Below, in pieces: positions 33,342 through 41,238 of a stretch of DNA of 53,632 nucleotides. The notes under the pieces were generated by a model that had not been told where the DNA came from, did not search any database, and was given only the letters and a program-made list of their open reading frames with translations. Every line of letters begins with the position of its first letter. The stretch's first letter is position 1. Position numbers and translations under genes: made by a program. Source of the DNA: Collinsella sp. (GTDB taxonomy: Bacteria > Actinomycetota > Coriobacteriia > Coriobacteriales > Coriobacteriaceae); the NCBI GenBank assembly GCA_019419455.1, contig DXZW01000025.1:1-53632 (forward strand). Direction: 5' to 3'.

Positions 33342-33913
33342 TACTCATCGCCTCCCTTCGGGGCGTCGGCGGCAGCAGCCTCGGCATCGTCCTCGACCTC
33401 GAGCTCGCGAGCGAGCTGGTCGACGACGGCCTTGCGTTTGCGGGGACGACGGGCGTAGAGGTCAGCCGTCGTGGGCTCTGCCGGCTCGGGCTCGGGCTCT
33501 GCAGCAGGCTCGGGCTCGACGGCAGCAGCAGGCTCTGTACCCTCGGCCTCATCAACAGCGCCTTCGCCCTCAGCAGCACCCTCGCTTGCGGCCTTCTCGG
33601 CAGCAAGACGGGCGCGACGCTCGGCAAAGGTCTCCTTCTTGGCGGGCGCTGCCGTCTCGGCGGCATCCTCGTCCGCATCGGAATCGTCGTCGGTCGCAGC
33701 GGCCTTCTTGGGCTTGACCGGGGCCGACGCGGCCTCGCTCACCGGATCGATAATCTCGGACTGAACAACGGCCGTCATCTTTTCCTGCGTCTCGCGGAAC
33801 TGACGGATGGCACGGCCGATCGTGCGGCCCATCTGCGGGAGCTTATCCGGGCCAAACAGCAAAAAGCCGAAGACCACGATGATCGCGAGCTCACCCTCTC
33901 CAATACCAAACAC
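33341..33913 (-). CDS. TatA/TatB family translocase subunit with a long acidic tail
   Basis: A 190-residue protein. Residues 1-22 are the membrane helix (VFGIGEGELAIIVVFGFLLFG), followed by the hinge GPDKLPQMGRTIGRAIRQF and an amphipathic helix. From residue 65 it is an Ala/Glu/Pro-rich disordered tail, far longer than in typical TatA. The start is GTG at 33913, 5 bases after GGAGG. It heads tatA-tatC-hypA-hypB. Confidence 0.9.
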   Translation of the reverse strand: MFGIGEGELAIIVVFGFLLFGPDKLPQMGRTIGRAIRQFRETQEKMTAVVQSEIIDPVSEAASAPVKPKKAAATDDDSDADEDAAETAAPAKKETFAERRARLAAEKAASEGAAEGEGAVDEAEGTEPAAAVEPEPAAEPEPEPAEPTTADLYARRPRKRKAVVDQLARELEVEDDAEAAAADAPKGGDE

Positions 33914-34066
33914 ACATACCTCCAAGGCTCGATGTGAGTCGAGCCCGCACCGCGCCATTCGGCCGGAACTCGTCTATTCATTCGGTCAAGTATAGCGCCC
34001 GGACGCCAAAACGTCCGAGCGCATCACAAACATATGCCAAACGGCACGCCCTTTTGGGGGCAAAGA

Positions 34067-34381
34067 TTATGCAGCGGTGATCGAAATCTCCTGGTCGACG
34101 CCCAACAGCTGAACCACGCGCATCACCGGGGGCTGCACGTTGACGCAGCTAAAACGCTTACCATGATCAGCTGCGTGGTGTGCGGCGCCCACAAGCACGC
34201 CAATGCCCGTCGAATCGATGTAGCTCACCTGGGCAAAATCGAGCTCAACGGCCTCAGTGGGCTGCTCGAGCGCCAGGTCGATGGCATTGCGCAGGCTATC
34301 GGCGTTAGAGATATCGATCTCACCGGTCACCTTAATGGTGTAGAGCTCTGGCGTGGGGTTGGTGGAAATACCCAAATCCAT
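34067..34381 (-). CDS. STAS-domain anti-sigma factor antagonist
   Basis: A 104-residue SpoIIAA/RsbV-like protein. The phosphorylatable Ser lies in SYIDSTGIGVLVGA (about residue 57). Such proteins free a sigma factor by binding its anti-sigma kinase. No anti-sigma kinase gene is next to it. AAAGGAG precedes the ATG. Confidence 0.92.
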   Translation of the reverse strand: MDLGISTNPTPELYTIKVTGEIDISNADSLRNAIDLALEQPTEAVELDFAQVSYIDSTGIGVLVGAAHHAADHGKRFSCVNVQPPVMRVVQLLGVDQEISITAA

Positions 34382-34447
34382 GTATACGCTCCTTTACGTA
34401 TCGAAAGTGCGGATAGTACTAGGCGCGGACTTGCGGGGCCCTACGCG

Positions 34448-35752
34448 TTAGGCGCGCTCGGCACGCGCAAGCTCGGCAGCGACGAGCTTGACAGCCAGCA
34501 CCAGCACATCGAGCGCGGCCTCCAGGTCCTCGACCGTGGGATAGCTCGGCGCGATGCGGATGTTGGTGTCGCGCGGATCCTTGCCATAAGGCCAGGTGGC
34601 ACCAGCCGGCGTGAGCTTGACGCCCAGGTCGGCACAAAGCGCGGCGACCTTCTGGGCCGAGCCCTCGGGGCCATCGAAACTCACAAAGTAGCCGCCATGG
34701 GGATGAGTCCAAGTGGCGCAACCCGTGTTGCCCAAGCCCTCGGTGAGTTTACGCTCAACGGCCTCAAAGCGCGGGCGCAGGAACTCGGCATGCTTTTTCA
34801 TGTGCTCCTTGACCGCCTCGATGGTGGGAAGGAAACGCACGTGACGCAGCTGGTTGAGCTTGTCGGCGCTGATGAGGCCGGCCTTCAGGCGCTTGGAGAA
34901 CTCGGCGATAACCGCGGGGCTCGCACCAATAAAGCCGATGCCGGCGCCCGGGAAGGTGATCTTGGACGTCGAGGCAAAGGCCACCACGCGATCCTCGGTG
35001 CCCGCCGCGCGAGCGAGGTCAAAGATATTTGCGAGCTCGTCGGTCTCGTCGTACAGGTCGTGCACGCAGTAAGCGTTGTCCCAAAAGATGCGGAAATCGG
35101 GCGCGGCCGTGGGCATCTCGACCAGGCGGCGCACAGTGTCCTCGCTAAAGGTGATGCCCGTGGGGTTGGAATACTTGGGCACGCACCAGATGCCCTTGAT
35201 GGAATCGTCGGCGGCAACCAGGCGCTCAACCTCGTCCATGTCGGGGCCGTTGTCGGTCATCGCGACGGGGACGTTCTCGATGCCCAAGTCGGCGGTGATG
35301 CCAAAGTGGCGATCGTAGCCGGGAACGGGGCACAGGAACTTGACCTTCTTGCCGTCGTGCGCGGCCTCGTAGGCGTCCCAGGGCTCGCTGCCGCACGAGC
35401 CGCAACGCCAGAACATACCGGCGATGTCATGCTCAATCAGCAAACTCGACGAGCCCAGCACGAGCGTCTGCTCGGCAGGGCACCCCAGGAACTCCCCCGC
35501 TAGCTTGCGTGCCGAGGGAATGCCCTCAAAGCAGCCGTAGTTGGAGCAGTCGACGTTGCCGTCGTGCAGATCGGCATCGGCATTGAGGATATCGAGCATA
35601 GGTCGAGAGATGTCCACCTGGGAGGGCGACGGCTTGCCGCGGGCCATGTCGAGCGCCAGGCCCTTGGCCTTGACCTCGGCGACCTCGGCTTTGAGCGCCT
35701 CGATGGCGGCATCGAGTTCGGTGGTTTCCATCTTCTGGTAGATCGTCTGCAT
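34448..35752 (-). CDS. PLP-dependent class I aminotransferase (aspartate type)
   Basis: A 434-residue fold-type I aminotransferase of the MocR-like aspartate aminotransferase group. It has the N-terminal ALDMARGKPSPSQVD, the cofactor Asn/Pro segment PKYSNPTGITFS, DNAYCVHDL and the Schiff-base Lys in FASTSKITFPGAG (about residue 261). The C-terminal Arg is in NIRIAPSYPT. It probably interconverts aspartate and oxaloacetate with glutamate. GAAAGG precedes the ATG. Confidence 0.9.
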   Translation of the reverse strand: MQTIYQKMETTELDAAIEALKAEVAEVKAKGLALDMARGKPSPSQVDISRPMLDILNADADLHDGNVDCSNYGCFEGIPSARKLAGEFLGCPAEQTLVLGSSSLLIEHDIAGMFWRCGSCGSEPWDAYEAAHDGKKVKFLCPVPGYDRHFGITADLGIENVPVAMTDNGPDMDEVERLVAADDSIKGIWCVPKYSNPTGITFSEDTVRRLVEMPTAAPDFRIFWDNAYCVHDLYDETDELANIFDLARAAGTEDRVVAFASTSKITFPGAGIGFIGASPAVIAEFSKRLKAGLISADKLNQLRHVRFLPTIEAVKEHMKKHAEFLRPRFEAVERKLTEGLGNTGCATWTHPHGGYFVSFDGPEGSAQKVAALCADLGVKLTPAGATWPYGKDPRDTNIRIAPSYPTVEDLEAALDVLVLAVKLVAAELARAERA

Positions 35753-35901
35753 GGGTGCGACCTTTCGCGAAGCGGTACGTTGCAGTTCGTCTAAGTATAG
35801 ACCGCCACCGCCACAACGGTATGAAGCCGTGATAGATTAAGTTCATCGCAATGAATTACGAATCGCCGCGCATGGCGGCGTGGGGCGCCCAAGGAGGCAC
35901 T

Positions 35902-36156
35902 ATGGAGTACGGATCGTTTAGGGCCGAGGAATTCGGCGACCTGCAGCGCCTGGTCGACGGGCTGTTTTACGACCGCCATGCCATCGACCGCCTGGACCTG
36001 ATCGTACAGGCCGAAATCTTGGACCTGGCGCCCGATCTCATGGAAATCGTCAACCTGCTACCGCCCGGCTATTACGACCGCCAGTCACTCTGCGACCAGC
36101 TCAACTCCGCCTTGGCCGCCCACGGCTGGGGCGCCGTCTACGGAACGGTGGAATAA
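35902..36156 (+). CDS. Small protein of unknown function
   Basis: An 84-residue, acidic, mainly helical protein beginning MEYGSFRAEEFGDLQRLVDG, with a LMEIVNLLPPGYYDRQSL stretch. AAGGAGG lies 5 bases before the ATG. Not recognised. It stands alone, divergent from the aminotransferase gene, and is followed by a MITE-like unit. Confidence 0.75.
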   Translation: MEYGSFRAEEFGDLQRLVDGLFYDRHAIDRLDLIVQAEILDLAPDLMEIVNLLPPGYYDRQSLCDQLNSALAAHGWGAVYGTVE

Positions 36157-36214
36157 GCCTCGAGGCCGGCGATTTGGTCCGCTTCCCGACCTTGGCGAGG
36201 CTTGTTTTAGGGCT

Positions 36215-36445
36215 TGTGGCCAAAAAAGGGCAAATATGAGTACTGTTACCTTTTTAGTAGCAGCGATTTTTGGTCGAAATCGGCAAAACTCGACTTGAAA
36301 CTTCCTAATCACCGTCAGCTAGCGCCAAATTGGAAGTCGATGGTCACTCATTAACGTACAGTTCTTATAACTTTGTTCATTATTTTCCGCACCTAAAATG
36401 ATACGCCGTTTGTGACAGTACTCACAAACGGCGTTTTTTGACCAC
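36215..36445. mobile_element. Second copy of the MITE-like element
   Basis: The left end (36215-36249) shares CAAATATGAGTACTGTTAC and TTTAGTAGCAGCG with the element at 21666. The right end (36412-36445) has ACAGTACTCA...CGTTTTTTG as its inverted partner. The interior differs. It is 231 bp long and its inverted ends are less perfect than in the first copy. Confidence 0.65.
36404..36439 (+). terminator. Hairpin with T-run at the right end of the repeat
   Basis: CGCCGTTTGTGA pairs perfectly with TCACAAACGGCG and is followed by TTTTTT. It can act as a terminator for the small gene at 35902. Confidence 0.75.
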
Positions 36446-36529
36446 TGGCGTGTCTGGCAGGCGGCAAGCACCGCCAGAATCCGCATTTTGGACGCGCCCG
36501 AATCGGTTCTGGAGCCGGTTTTCGCGCTC

Positions 36530-37888
36530 TTACTCGTCTTTGGGCGAGGGATGCTTGCAGACCACGCTCATGTAGATCATGCCGAGCACGGCTGCGGTGA
36601 CCGAACCGGCGAGAATAGCGGCCTTGGCTGCAAGAACCTCAAACTGGGCCGTCGGGAAGGCAAGGCCGCTGATGAGAATCGACATGGTAAAGCCGATACC
36701 GCCCAGAATGCCCACGCCGGCAATCATGTGCCAGTTGACATTGTGCGGCAGCTCGCAGGCCTTAAGCTTAACCAGGGCAAACGTCATACCAAAGATGCCG
36801 ATCGGCTTGCCCAGCAGCATGCCAAAGTACACGCCGAGCGTCACCGGATCGGTGAGCAGCGTGCTCATGTCCACGCCCACTAAACGAACCTGAGCGTTTA
36901 CGAACGCAAAGATCGGCAGGATCACAAAGTTGACCGGCGTGGAGATCAGACGCTCCATGCGGATAAGCGGCGGGGTCACGCGGTGCATGACGCGCTCGAC
37001 CTTGGTAGTCGAGACGGTAAAGTCATGCTGGCCCAGGATGTGTGCCTCGTCGTCGTAGCGGTCATCGAGCAGCGGCAGGCACTCGCCCAGCCAATCGGTG
37101 AGACTATCGAGCTTGACGCCGCACTTGGCCGGAATGGTGAAGGCCAGGATGACGCCAGCAAGCGTGGCATGTACGCCGCTCTTGAACATGCAGAACCACA
37201 ACAGCAGCCCCAGTACCGAATACGGGGCAAGGCGGTAATGCTGCGTCTTGTTGAGCCACACGAGCGCGCAGGTCACAAGCGCGGCGGCGCCCAACCAAAA
37301 CGGATTGGGGCTCTGACCGTAGAAGATGGCGATGGCGGCGATGGAGATCAGGTCGTCGGCGATAGCGAGCGTCGAGAAGAACACGCGCACGCCGTTGGGA
37401 ACGCGGTTGCCCAAAAGCGACAGCACGCCCAGCGCAAAGGCAATATCGGTTGCCATGGGGATGGCCCAACCGTTGCGGGCGCCGGCATGGTTAAAGATCA
37501 GGTAGATGCAGGCGGGAACGACGACGCCGCCCACCGCCGCCAACATGGGAAGCATGGCCTGACGCGGATTCTTGAGCTCGCCGACCGTCATCTCGTACTT
37601 AAGCTCAATGCCCACCAACAAAAAGAAAATCGCCATGAGGAAGTCGTTGACGAAAAGCTCAACGGTGAGACCAGCCGTAAGGTTGCCCAGGCCCACATAC
37701 AGCGGGGTCTCCAAAAAGTGATGGATGGCCTCGTAGGCATCGGTGTTGGCGCAGATAACGGCGGCGATAGCGGCGAAGACCATGACGGCGGCGGAAATCG
37801 TGCCGTTCTCGGCGATGCGCTCCCAAATGTCGTGACGTTCAAAGCGCTTGCGCTCACGAACGTTGAACAGCTGCTCAGTTGCTGCCAT
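36530..37888 (-). CDS. nhaA: Na+/H+ antiporter NhaA
   Basis: A 452-residue membrane antiporter that expels Na+ for H+. The key Asp pair is Asp178-Asp179 in LAIADDL; AIPMATDIAFALGVLSLLG and FFLLVGIELKYEM are other family motifs. Length exceeds E. coli NhaA (388) through longer loops, for instance GECLPLLDDRYDDEAHILG. AAAGGAG precedes the ATG. Single gene. Confidence 0.94.
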   Translation of the reverse strand: MAATEQLFNVRERKRFERHDIWERIAENGTISAAVMVFAAIAAVICANTDAYEAIHHFLETPLYVGLGNLTAGLTVELFVNDFLMAIFFLLVGIELKYEMTVGELKNPRQAMLPMLAAVGGVVVPACIYLIFNHAGARNGWAIPMATDIAFALGVLSLLGNRVPNGVRVFFSTLAIADDLISIAAIAIFYGQSPNPFWLGAAALVTCALVWLNKTQHYRLAPYSVLGLLLWFCMFKSGVHATLAGVILAFTIPAKCGVKLDSLTDWLGECLPLLDDRYDDEAHILGQHDFTVSTTKVERVMHRVTPPLIRMERLISTPVNFVILPIFAFVNAQVRLVGVDMSTLLTDPVTLGVYFGMLLGKPIGIFGMTFALVKLKACELPHNVNWHMIAGVGILGGIGFTMSILISGLAFPTAQFEVLAAKAAILAGSVTAAVLGMIYMSVVCKHPSPKDE

Positions 37889-38100
37889 GGGCGGCTCCTT
37901 TCACGGGAAAGCTCCCGTCTTAAAAAAGCACGGCCCGCCCAAGTGGCGGCGCCGCGCTCCAACGTATTACGCTTGCATCTAGCCTACCCTGCACGACAAG
38001 CACGCAGGCGTGGCCGAAAAGCGGAACCACAGGTTGAACATTATTTGCTCAACGGCACGGGCACGCCTGTCCAAGAGACGACGCGGCGCCGTGCACAAAA

Positions 38101-38137
38101 AACGACCGGAGCGCGGGACGTCCGCGATCCGGTCGTG
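38101..38137 (-). terminator. Terminator of ppaC
   Basis: ACGACCGGA with TCCGGTCGT around a GC-rich loop; the minus-strand tail is TTTTTTG. It lies about 20 bases after the ppaC stop. Confidence 0.88.
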
Positions 38138-38155
38138 GCGTTTGGTCAACTAAAC

Positions 38156-39079
38156 CTAGCAGACGGCCATGATGGGGGCAGCGACCTGCTTCTTACGGGA
38201 GAGGACACCCGGCATCCAGACGCCGTCGTGCTCGTCGGCAATGCCCAGGCCCTTCTGAGCGGCCTCGGTCTCGCCCTCGAGCAGGACCTGCGAGCCCTCC
38301 TCCATGATGTCGGTGATGCACAGGACAATGCCATCGGCACCCTTCTCGGCGGCGTAGGCGCGCATGGCCTCGCGAATCTCGTCGATCATGCCGAGCGCAC
38401 GACTCTTGTCGACGGTCTCGTACTGGCCGATGAGCAGCTTCTTGCCGGCGGGCTCGAACATCTTGATGTCGTTGCCGACCATCTCGGCTGCGGTGAAGGA
38501 GCCGGACGGACGGGTGAGGAAGACCTCCATGCCAAACTTGACCGGGTCGACACCCACCTGCTCGCCGAGCTTGGCGGCGACAGCGCGGTCGACATCGGTG
38601 GTGGTGGGGCTCTTGAGCATGAGCGTGTCGGTCATCATGGCCGAGAGCAGCAGCTTGGCCTGGACGTCGGAAAGCTCAACGCCGAGCACGCCGGCGAGCT
38701 TGGTGACGATGGTGCAGCTGGAGCCCCAGGGCAGGCAGATGTAATGCAGCGGGCCGGCGGTCTCGAAGTCGCCGATGCGGTGATGATCGACAACGCCAAA
38801 GACCGTGGCGTCCTTAAGGCCGGCGACGGACTGGGCAGACTCGTTGTGGTCGGTGAGGACGACGAGCTGACCGGCCTCGACGGACTCGATCACGCGGGGC
38901 TCGGCGATGCCGGCGTCGGCGAGCAGCTTGGCGGACTCGGCCGGAAGCTGACCAAGGGCGCAGGCCTCGTAGGTGTTGCCGGCATACTCAACCTGGTTGA
39001 GCAGCTGGGACAGGACGACGGCGCTCATGATGGCGTCGTTATCGGGGTTCTGGTGACCAAAGACAAGAACGTTTGCCAT
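38156..39079 (-). CDS. ppaC: Manganese-dependent inorganic pyrophosphatase
   Basis: A 307-residue family II pyrophosphatase. The DHH-type metal motifs are GHQNPDNDAIMSA (residues 8-20), TDHNE and VVDHHRIGDF; the C-terminal SRKKQ motif binds pyrophosphate. It hydrolyses PPi to two phosphates in the cytoplasm. GGAGG precedes the ATG. Confidence 0.95.
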   Translation of the reverse strand: MANVLVFGHQNPDNDAIMSAVVLSQLLNQVEYAGNTYEACALGQLPAESAKLLADAGIAEPRVIESVEAGQLVVLTDHNESAQSVAGLKDATVFGVVDHHRIGDFETAGPLHYICLPWGSSCTIVTKLAGVLGVELSDVQAKLLLSAMMTDTLMLKSPTTTDVDRAVAAKLGEQVGVDPVKFGMEVFLTRPSGSFTAAEMVGNDIKMFEPAGKKLLIGQYETVDKSRALGMIDEIREAMRAYAAEKGADGIVLCITDIMEEGSQVLLEGETEAAQKGLGIADEHDGVWMPGVLSRKKQVAAPIMAVC

Positions 39080-39203
39080 GGATATCCTCCACTTGATATG
39101 TGTACTTGGACGTAGCTATGGTAGCACGCCGATGCCGAGCCTTCGCAGACGGAAGGGCTACGGCATATTTTGGGGCAGGCATGGAGGCCAAGGCTGTCCC
39201 TTT

Positions 39204-39235
39204 TGCACCATGTTGGTGCAAAGTAACCTGGCCCC
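39204..39235. repeat. Dispersed hairpin repeat, copy 1
   Basis: TGCACCA-TGT-TGGTGCA followed by AAGTAACCTGGCCCC. The same 32-base unit with three changes is at 49619-49650. It lies between ppaC and the ROK kinase stop. Confidence 0.8.
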
Positions 39236-39245
39236 CTTGCACCAG

Positions 39246-40199
39246 CTATTTGCCGGCGGCGCGCAGGGCTACGTAAGCGGCACCGATGATGCCGGCGTCG
39301 TTGCCGAGCGAGGCGACCTCAATGGGCGTCTCGCGCGAGGCGGAAAGCGCGTAGTGCTTAAAGTGCTCGCGGACCTTGTCGAGGTAGACGTCGGCCGAGG
39401 CGGAGGCGCCGCCGCCGATCAGGAACATCTCGGGGTCGACCACGTTGGCGATAAGCGCCAGAGCGCGACCGAGATAATCGGCCATGGTATCAGCCGCGGC
39501 CAGCGCAAGCTTGTCGCCCTCGCGGCAAGCTTGGAACACGTCCTTGGAATCGGAGGGGCCGGTGAGCTCGATGGGCTCGACGCCCGCCTTCTTGCATTCG
39601 GCAAGGTAGTTGCTCACCACGCCAGTGGCGCTGGAATACTGCTCCAGGTGGCCATGGCCGCCACAGCCGCAGGTGCGCTCCTCGTCGGGATTCAGGCACA
39701 TGTGGCCAATCTCGCCGCCGGCGCCCACAACGCCCGACACCACGTCGCCGTTGACGATAACGCCGCCGCCCACGCCGGTACCGATGGTGACCATCACCAC
39801 GTTCTGCACGCCCTTGGCAGAGCCGAGCCAGGCCTCGCCCATGGCAGCAGCGTTGGCATCGTTCTCGTACTTAACGACCGCGTCGGGGCAGTGCTCCTGA
39901 ATGGCGATCCTAAGCTCGGGCAGGTTAATGGCAATGTTGGCCTTGACCTTGGCATCGCCCGAGGCCGGGATGGGGCACGGAACGGCCAGGCCAATGCCAG
40001 CCACAAAGGCACGCGGAATCTGCGCCTTGGCGACCACCTGGTCGATCGCCTCGGTCACCGCGGCAAAGCCCGCAGCGTCAACGATGGGAGGCGTGGGTAC
40101 GCTGGCCTTGGCAAGCAGGTTGCCGTCCTCATCGAACAGGCCCTCCTTAACCGAAGTGCCGCCGACGTCGATGCCGATGTAGTACTGCTTAGGTTCCAT
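39246..40199 (-). CDS. ROK family sugar kinase (glucokinase-like)
   Basis: A 317-residue kinase with the ATP motif IGIDVGGTSVKEGL near residue 8, ENDANAAAMGEAWLG (catalytic Asp near 110) and the GTGVGGG loop. The ROK zinc motif CxCGxxGCxE is present as CGCGGHGHLE, with the third Cys replaced by His, which could still bind Zn. It probably phosphorylates glucose, supplying glucose 6-phosphate from sugars released elsewhere. ATG at 40199 has AAAGGTGG upstream. Confidence 0.9.
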   Translation of the reverse strand: MEPKQYYIGIDVGGTSVKEGLFDEDGNLLAKASVPTPPIVDAAGFAAVTEAIDQVVAKAQIPRAFVAGIGLAVPCPIPASGDAKVKANIAINLPELRIAIQEHCPDAVVKYENDANAAAMGEAWLGSAKGVQNVVMVTIGTGVGGGVIVNGDVVSGVVGAGGEIGHMCLNPDEERTCGCGGHGHLEQYSSATGVVSNYLAECKKAGVEPIELTGPSDSKDVFQACREGDKLALAAADTMADYLGRALALIANVVDPEMFLIGGGASASADVYLDKVREHFKHYALSASRETPIEVASLGNDAGIIGAAYVALRAAGK

Positions 40200-40253
40200 G
40201 GGAGCCCACCTTTCTCGTTTAAACATTGCCTGTATGGTACCGCTCCTAAGACA

Positions 40254-40294
40254 AAAACCTGCCAAAAAGGGACAGGTTTGTTTTGGCAGGTTTT
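40254..40294. repeat. 14-bp perfect inverted repeat upstream of the ROK kinase
   Basis: AAAACCTGCCAAAA (40254-40267) and TTTTGGCAGGTTTT (40281-40294) are exact reverse complements. The loop holds GGGACAGGTTTG. It may be a terminator for the beta-glucoside operon or another dispersed palindrome. Confidence 0.8.
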
Positions 40295-40353
40295 ATCTGG
40301 GAAAATGCGAACGCCCGCTCATCAGCTCGCGCAAGGCCTTCGCCAAATATAAA

Positions 40354-40382
40354 GGCGCCGGAAGGCGGAGGCTCCCGGCGCC
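40354..40382 (-). terminator. Terminator of the beta-glucoside operon
   Basis: GGCGCCGG pairs with CCGGCGCC; on the minus strand the tail is TTTATATTT. It lies about 60 bases after the IIA stop. Confidence 0.82.
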
Positions 40383-40440
40383 CGTGAAAGGGACTGAATT
40401 GTCTGGTGGGCCGAACGGTCCGTCGCGGCGATAACGCCGA

Positions 40441-40773
40441 CTAGGCCGTGCGCGCCTGCAGCAGCTTGTGGACCTCGATGAGCTCCGTGGCCATGACGCG
40501 CATGGTCTCGGTGCCTGCCATCTGGTCCTCGGCATGCAGCAGAATCAGCGGGGCCTCGCCGTTACGCTCGCCATTGGCCTCCTTTTTAAGGAGCCCCATG
40601 TGAACATCGTGACCACCGTTGTAAGCCTCGTCACCCTGCTTGATAAGCTCCTCGGCGGCGTCAAAATCGCCCTCCTTGGCCTTTTGCACGGCATTGATGT
40701 ACATGCTCTTGGCGGTTCCGACGAAACTGATGATCTCAAAGCAGGTCATCTGCAGCTCGTTCATATCCTCCAT
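40441..40773 (-). CDS. PTS lactose/cellobiose-family IIA component
   Basis: A 110-residue helical phosphocarrier of the LacF/ChbA type. The active His80 is in LLHAEDQMAGTETM, with the Mg-binding Asp three residues on. The ATG at 40773 follows AGGTG by 6 bases; a GTG immediately after the IIB stop (40782) is an alternative. It passes phosphate from HPr to IIB. Last gene of bgl-IIC-IIB-IIA. Confidence 0.92.
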   Translation of the reverse strand: MEDMNELQMTCFEIISFVGTAKSMYINAVQKAKEGDFDAAEELIKQGDEAYNGGHDVHMGLLKKEANGERNGEAPLILLHAEDQMAGTETMRVMATELIEVHKLLQARTA

Positions 40774-40782
40774 GCGCTGCAC

Positions 40783-41085
40783 CTAGCCCATCACGCTGAC
40801 GCAGTGGTCGATGATGCCAGCAGCGTTCATGCGGCCGTAGTCGACCATGTTGATGACCTCAACCGGGAAGCGGCCAGCGGCCTCCTTCTCAAAATCGCCC
40901 TTGGTGTAGCCAATCTGCGGGCCGAGCAGCAAGATATCGCACTCGTCCAGGTGATCGTGAGCCTCGTTCATAGGACGGGCCTCGACCTCGATGTCCAGAC
41001 CACGGCTTGCGACCTCGGACTGCATCTTCTGGACCAGCAGGCTCGTGGACATGCCGGCATTGCAGCAAAGCATGATCTTCTTCAT
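40783..41085 (-). CDS. PTS lactose/cellobiose-family IIB component
   Basis: A 100-residue protein, MKKIMLCCNAGMSTSLLV, with the phosphorylated Cys8 in the CxxGMST loop. It transfers phosphate to the beta-glucoside carried by IIC. AAGGAGG precedes the ATG and IIA begins at once after its stop. Confidence 0.94.
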   Translation of the reverse strand: MKKIMLCCNAGMSTSLLVQKMQSEVASRGLDIEVEARPMNEAHDHLDECDILLLGPQIGYTKGDFEKEAAGRFPVEVINMVDYGRMNAAGIIDHCVSVMG

Positions 41086-41156
41086 GGTTTCCTCCTTATA
41101 ACTGCGCGGCGCGCAGACGACAACTGGTTTTATTCCTTGCGGCTACTGTACCCACC

Positions 41157-41216
41157 CCCTGCGTCTTTACGCAGGGAGAGCCGCGAGCACCGGCACCGCG
41201 TACCGGCGCCCGCAAC
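41157..41216 (-). other. Two hairpins between IIC and IIB genes
   Basis: CCCTGCG-TCTTTA-CGCAGGG (41157-41176) and a GC-rich stem around GGTGCCGG lie in the 153-base gap. They may stabilise or process the mRNA so that IIB and IIA are made at a different level from IIC. Confidence 0.5.
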
Positions 41217-41238
41217 AATGAAAGGGAAAACGAACCGT

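Noticed and set aside
36983..39115. 710-codon plus-strand frame
   Set aside because: Runs antisense through nhaA and ppaC and across their intergenic region.
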